From Clostridiales bacterium UBA4362 (lineage in GTDB: Bacteria > Bacillota > Clostridia > TANB77 > CAG-508): 5,721 nt of DNA. The notes beneath the pieces were generated by a model. It did not search any database. It saw only the letters and a program-made list of their open reading frames with translations, and was not told the origin of the DNA. The DNA lies in contig DGSM01000018.1 in NCBI GenBank assembly GCA_002393975.1, positions 1-5,721 of the forward strand, written 5' to 3'. A program made the translations under genes and the position numbers. Positions 5,233-5,721 of the stretch are shown here, piece after piece (the first letter of the stretch is position 1; the number at the start of each line of letters is the position of its first letter).

Positions 5233-5721
5233 TTACTCTCCTTTCACCTTAAGATCTAAAAATCTAAATGGATAGATATCGTCTGGTTGTAGAGCTTGTA
5301 AATCTGCATATACTTTTTCAATATTTTCTTTAGTTACGTCTCTTCCACCAACACCATATGAATAATTGATTGTAGGTACATTTACTTTATGAACAAACAT
5401 ACCTGAAACGATATCTTCAAAAAGAGGTCCTCCAGTATGGCTTAAGAATGGAACTTTATCTAAAACAGCAACTGCCTTTGCATTTGCTAAAGCTTTAGCA
5501 ATTTGTTCACCTGGGAATGGTCTGAAAACTCTAATCTTGATAAGTCCAGCTTTAATTCCTTTTTCTCTTAAATCATCAACAACTGTTTTTACAGTTCCTG
5601 CTGTAGAGTTCATACAAACGATTACATATTCAGCATCTTCCATTTTGTATTGTTCAAATAAATCATAATGTCTGCCAGTCATTTCTTCAAATTCTCTTGA
5701 AACATCTAAAATAACTTGCAT
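5233..5721 (-). CDS. porA: Pyruvate:ferredoxin oxidoreductase alpha subunit, C-terminal part (5' end outside window)
   Basis: The 162 residues match the C-terminal region of PorA: the end of the ThDP-pyrimidine-side domain (FEEMTGRHYDLFEQYKMEDA), then the transketolase-C-like domain II (YVIVCMNSTAGTVKTVVDDL, then EKGIKAGLIKIRVFRPFPGE) and VAVLDK, ending with GVGGRDVTKENI and YPFRFLDLKVKGE. The alpha subunit supplies half of the active site and interacts with CoA and pyruvate. Full-length PorA is about 390-400 aa, so roughly the first 230-240 residues are missing. The ATG at the very edge (5719-5721) is an internal methionine, not the start. It is followed directly by porB. The separate alpha and beta genes mean this is the split Por enzyme rather than the single-chain NifJ type; gamma and delta subunit genes would be expected beyond 5721. 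Confidence 0.92.
   Translation of the reverse strand: MQVILDVSREFEEMTGRHYDLFEQYKMEDAEYVIVCMNSTAGTVKTVVDDLREKGIKAGLIKIRVFRPFPGEQIAKALANAKAVAVLDKVPFLSHTGGPLFEDIVSGMFVHKVNVPTINYSYGVGGRDVTKENIEKVYADLQALQPDDIYPFRFLDLKVKGE

Overview
The window is AT-rich, uses the standard code (TAA, TAG and TGA all act as stops), and every gene lies on the minus strand, so transcription runs from position 5721 towards 1. A multi-subunit pyruvate:ferredoxin oxidoreductase, strong AGGAG ribosome binding sites, clostridial A/T-ending codons, ComEC and MltG together suggest an anaerobic low-GC Firmicute, probably a Clostridia member. That is inferred from content alone; I cannot name a species.

In transcription order: (1) the C-terminal part of porA, cut by the window edge, and complete porB, separated by 3 nt, encode the alpha and beta subunits of pyruvate:ferredoxin oxidoreductase. 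(2) A secreted protein with three bacterial SH3 domains and two acidic Thr/Pro/Glu-rich linkers. (3) comEC, the DNA-uptake channel gene, split by what looks like a one-base insertion near 3055: the N-terminal piece is 3041-3280 and the rest, with the channel and metallo-beta-lactamase domains, is 1105-2931 (open as far as 3078). A perfect 11-bp hairpin followed by T residues lies inside its first 80 bases. (4) A translationally coupled two-gene module: a 124-aa protein that looks like the DUF6883 family, often found as a C-terminal domain of polymorphic toxins, and a 62-aa protein that looks like a DUF4926-type small partner. A long hairpin terminator follows. (5) After a well-formed promoter, the N-terminus of mltG, the endolytic murein transglycosylase, starts at a GTG and runs off the left edge.

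The Por, SH3, ComEC and MltG genes are ordinary metabolic, envelope and competence functions. The accessory element is the small two-gene module between comEC and mltG. It is the best candidate for something poorly described, for example a toxin-immunity or toxin-antitoxin-like pair, but that role is inferred. No RNA gene, CRISPR array, insertion sequence or long repeat was seen. The largest gap, 302-517, holds the terminator, an open reading stretch without a start codon, and the mltG promoter.
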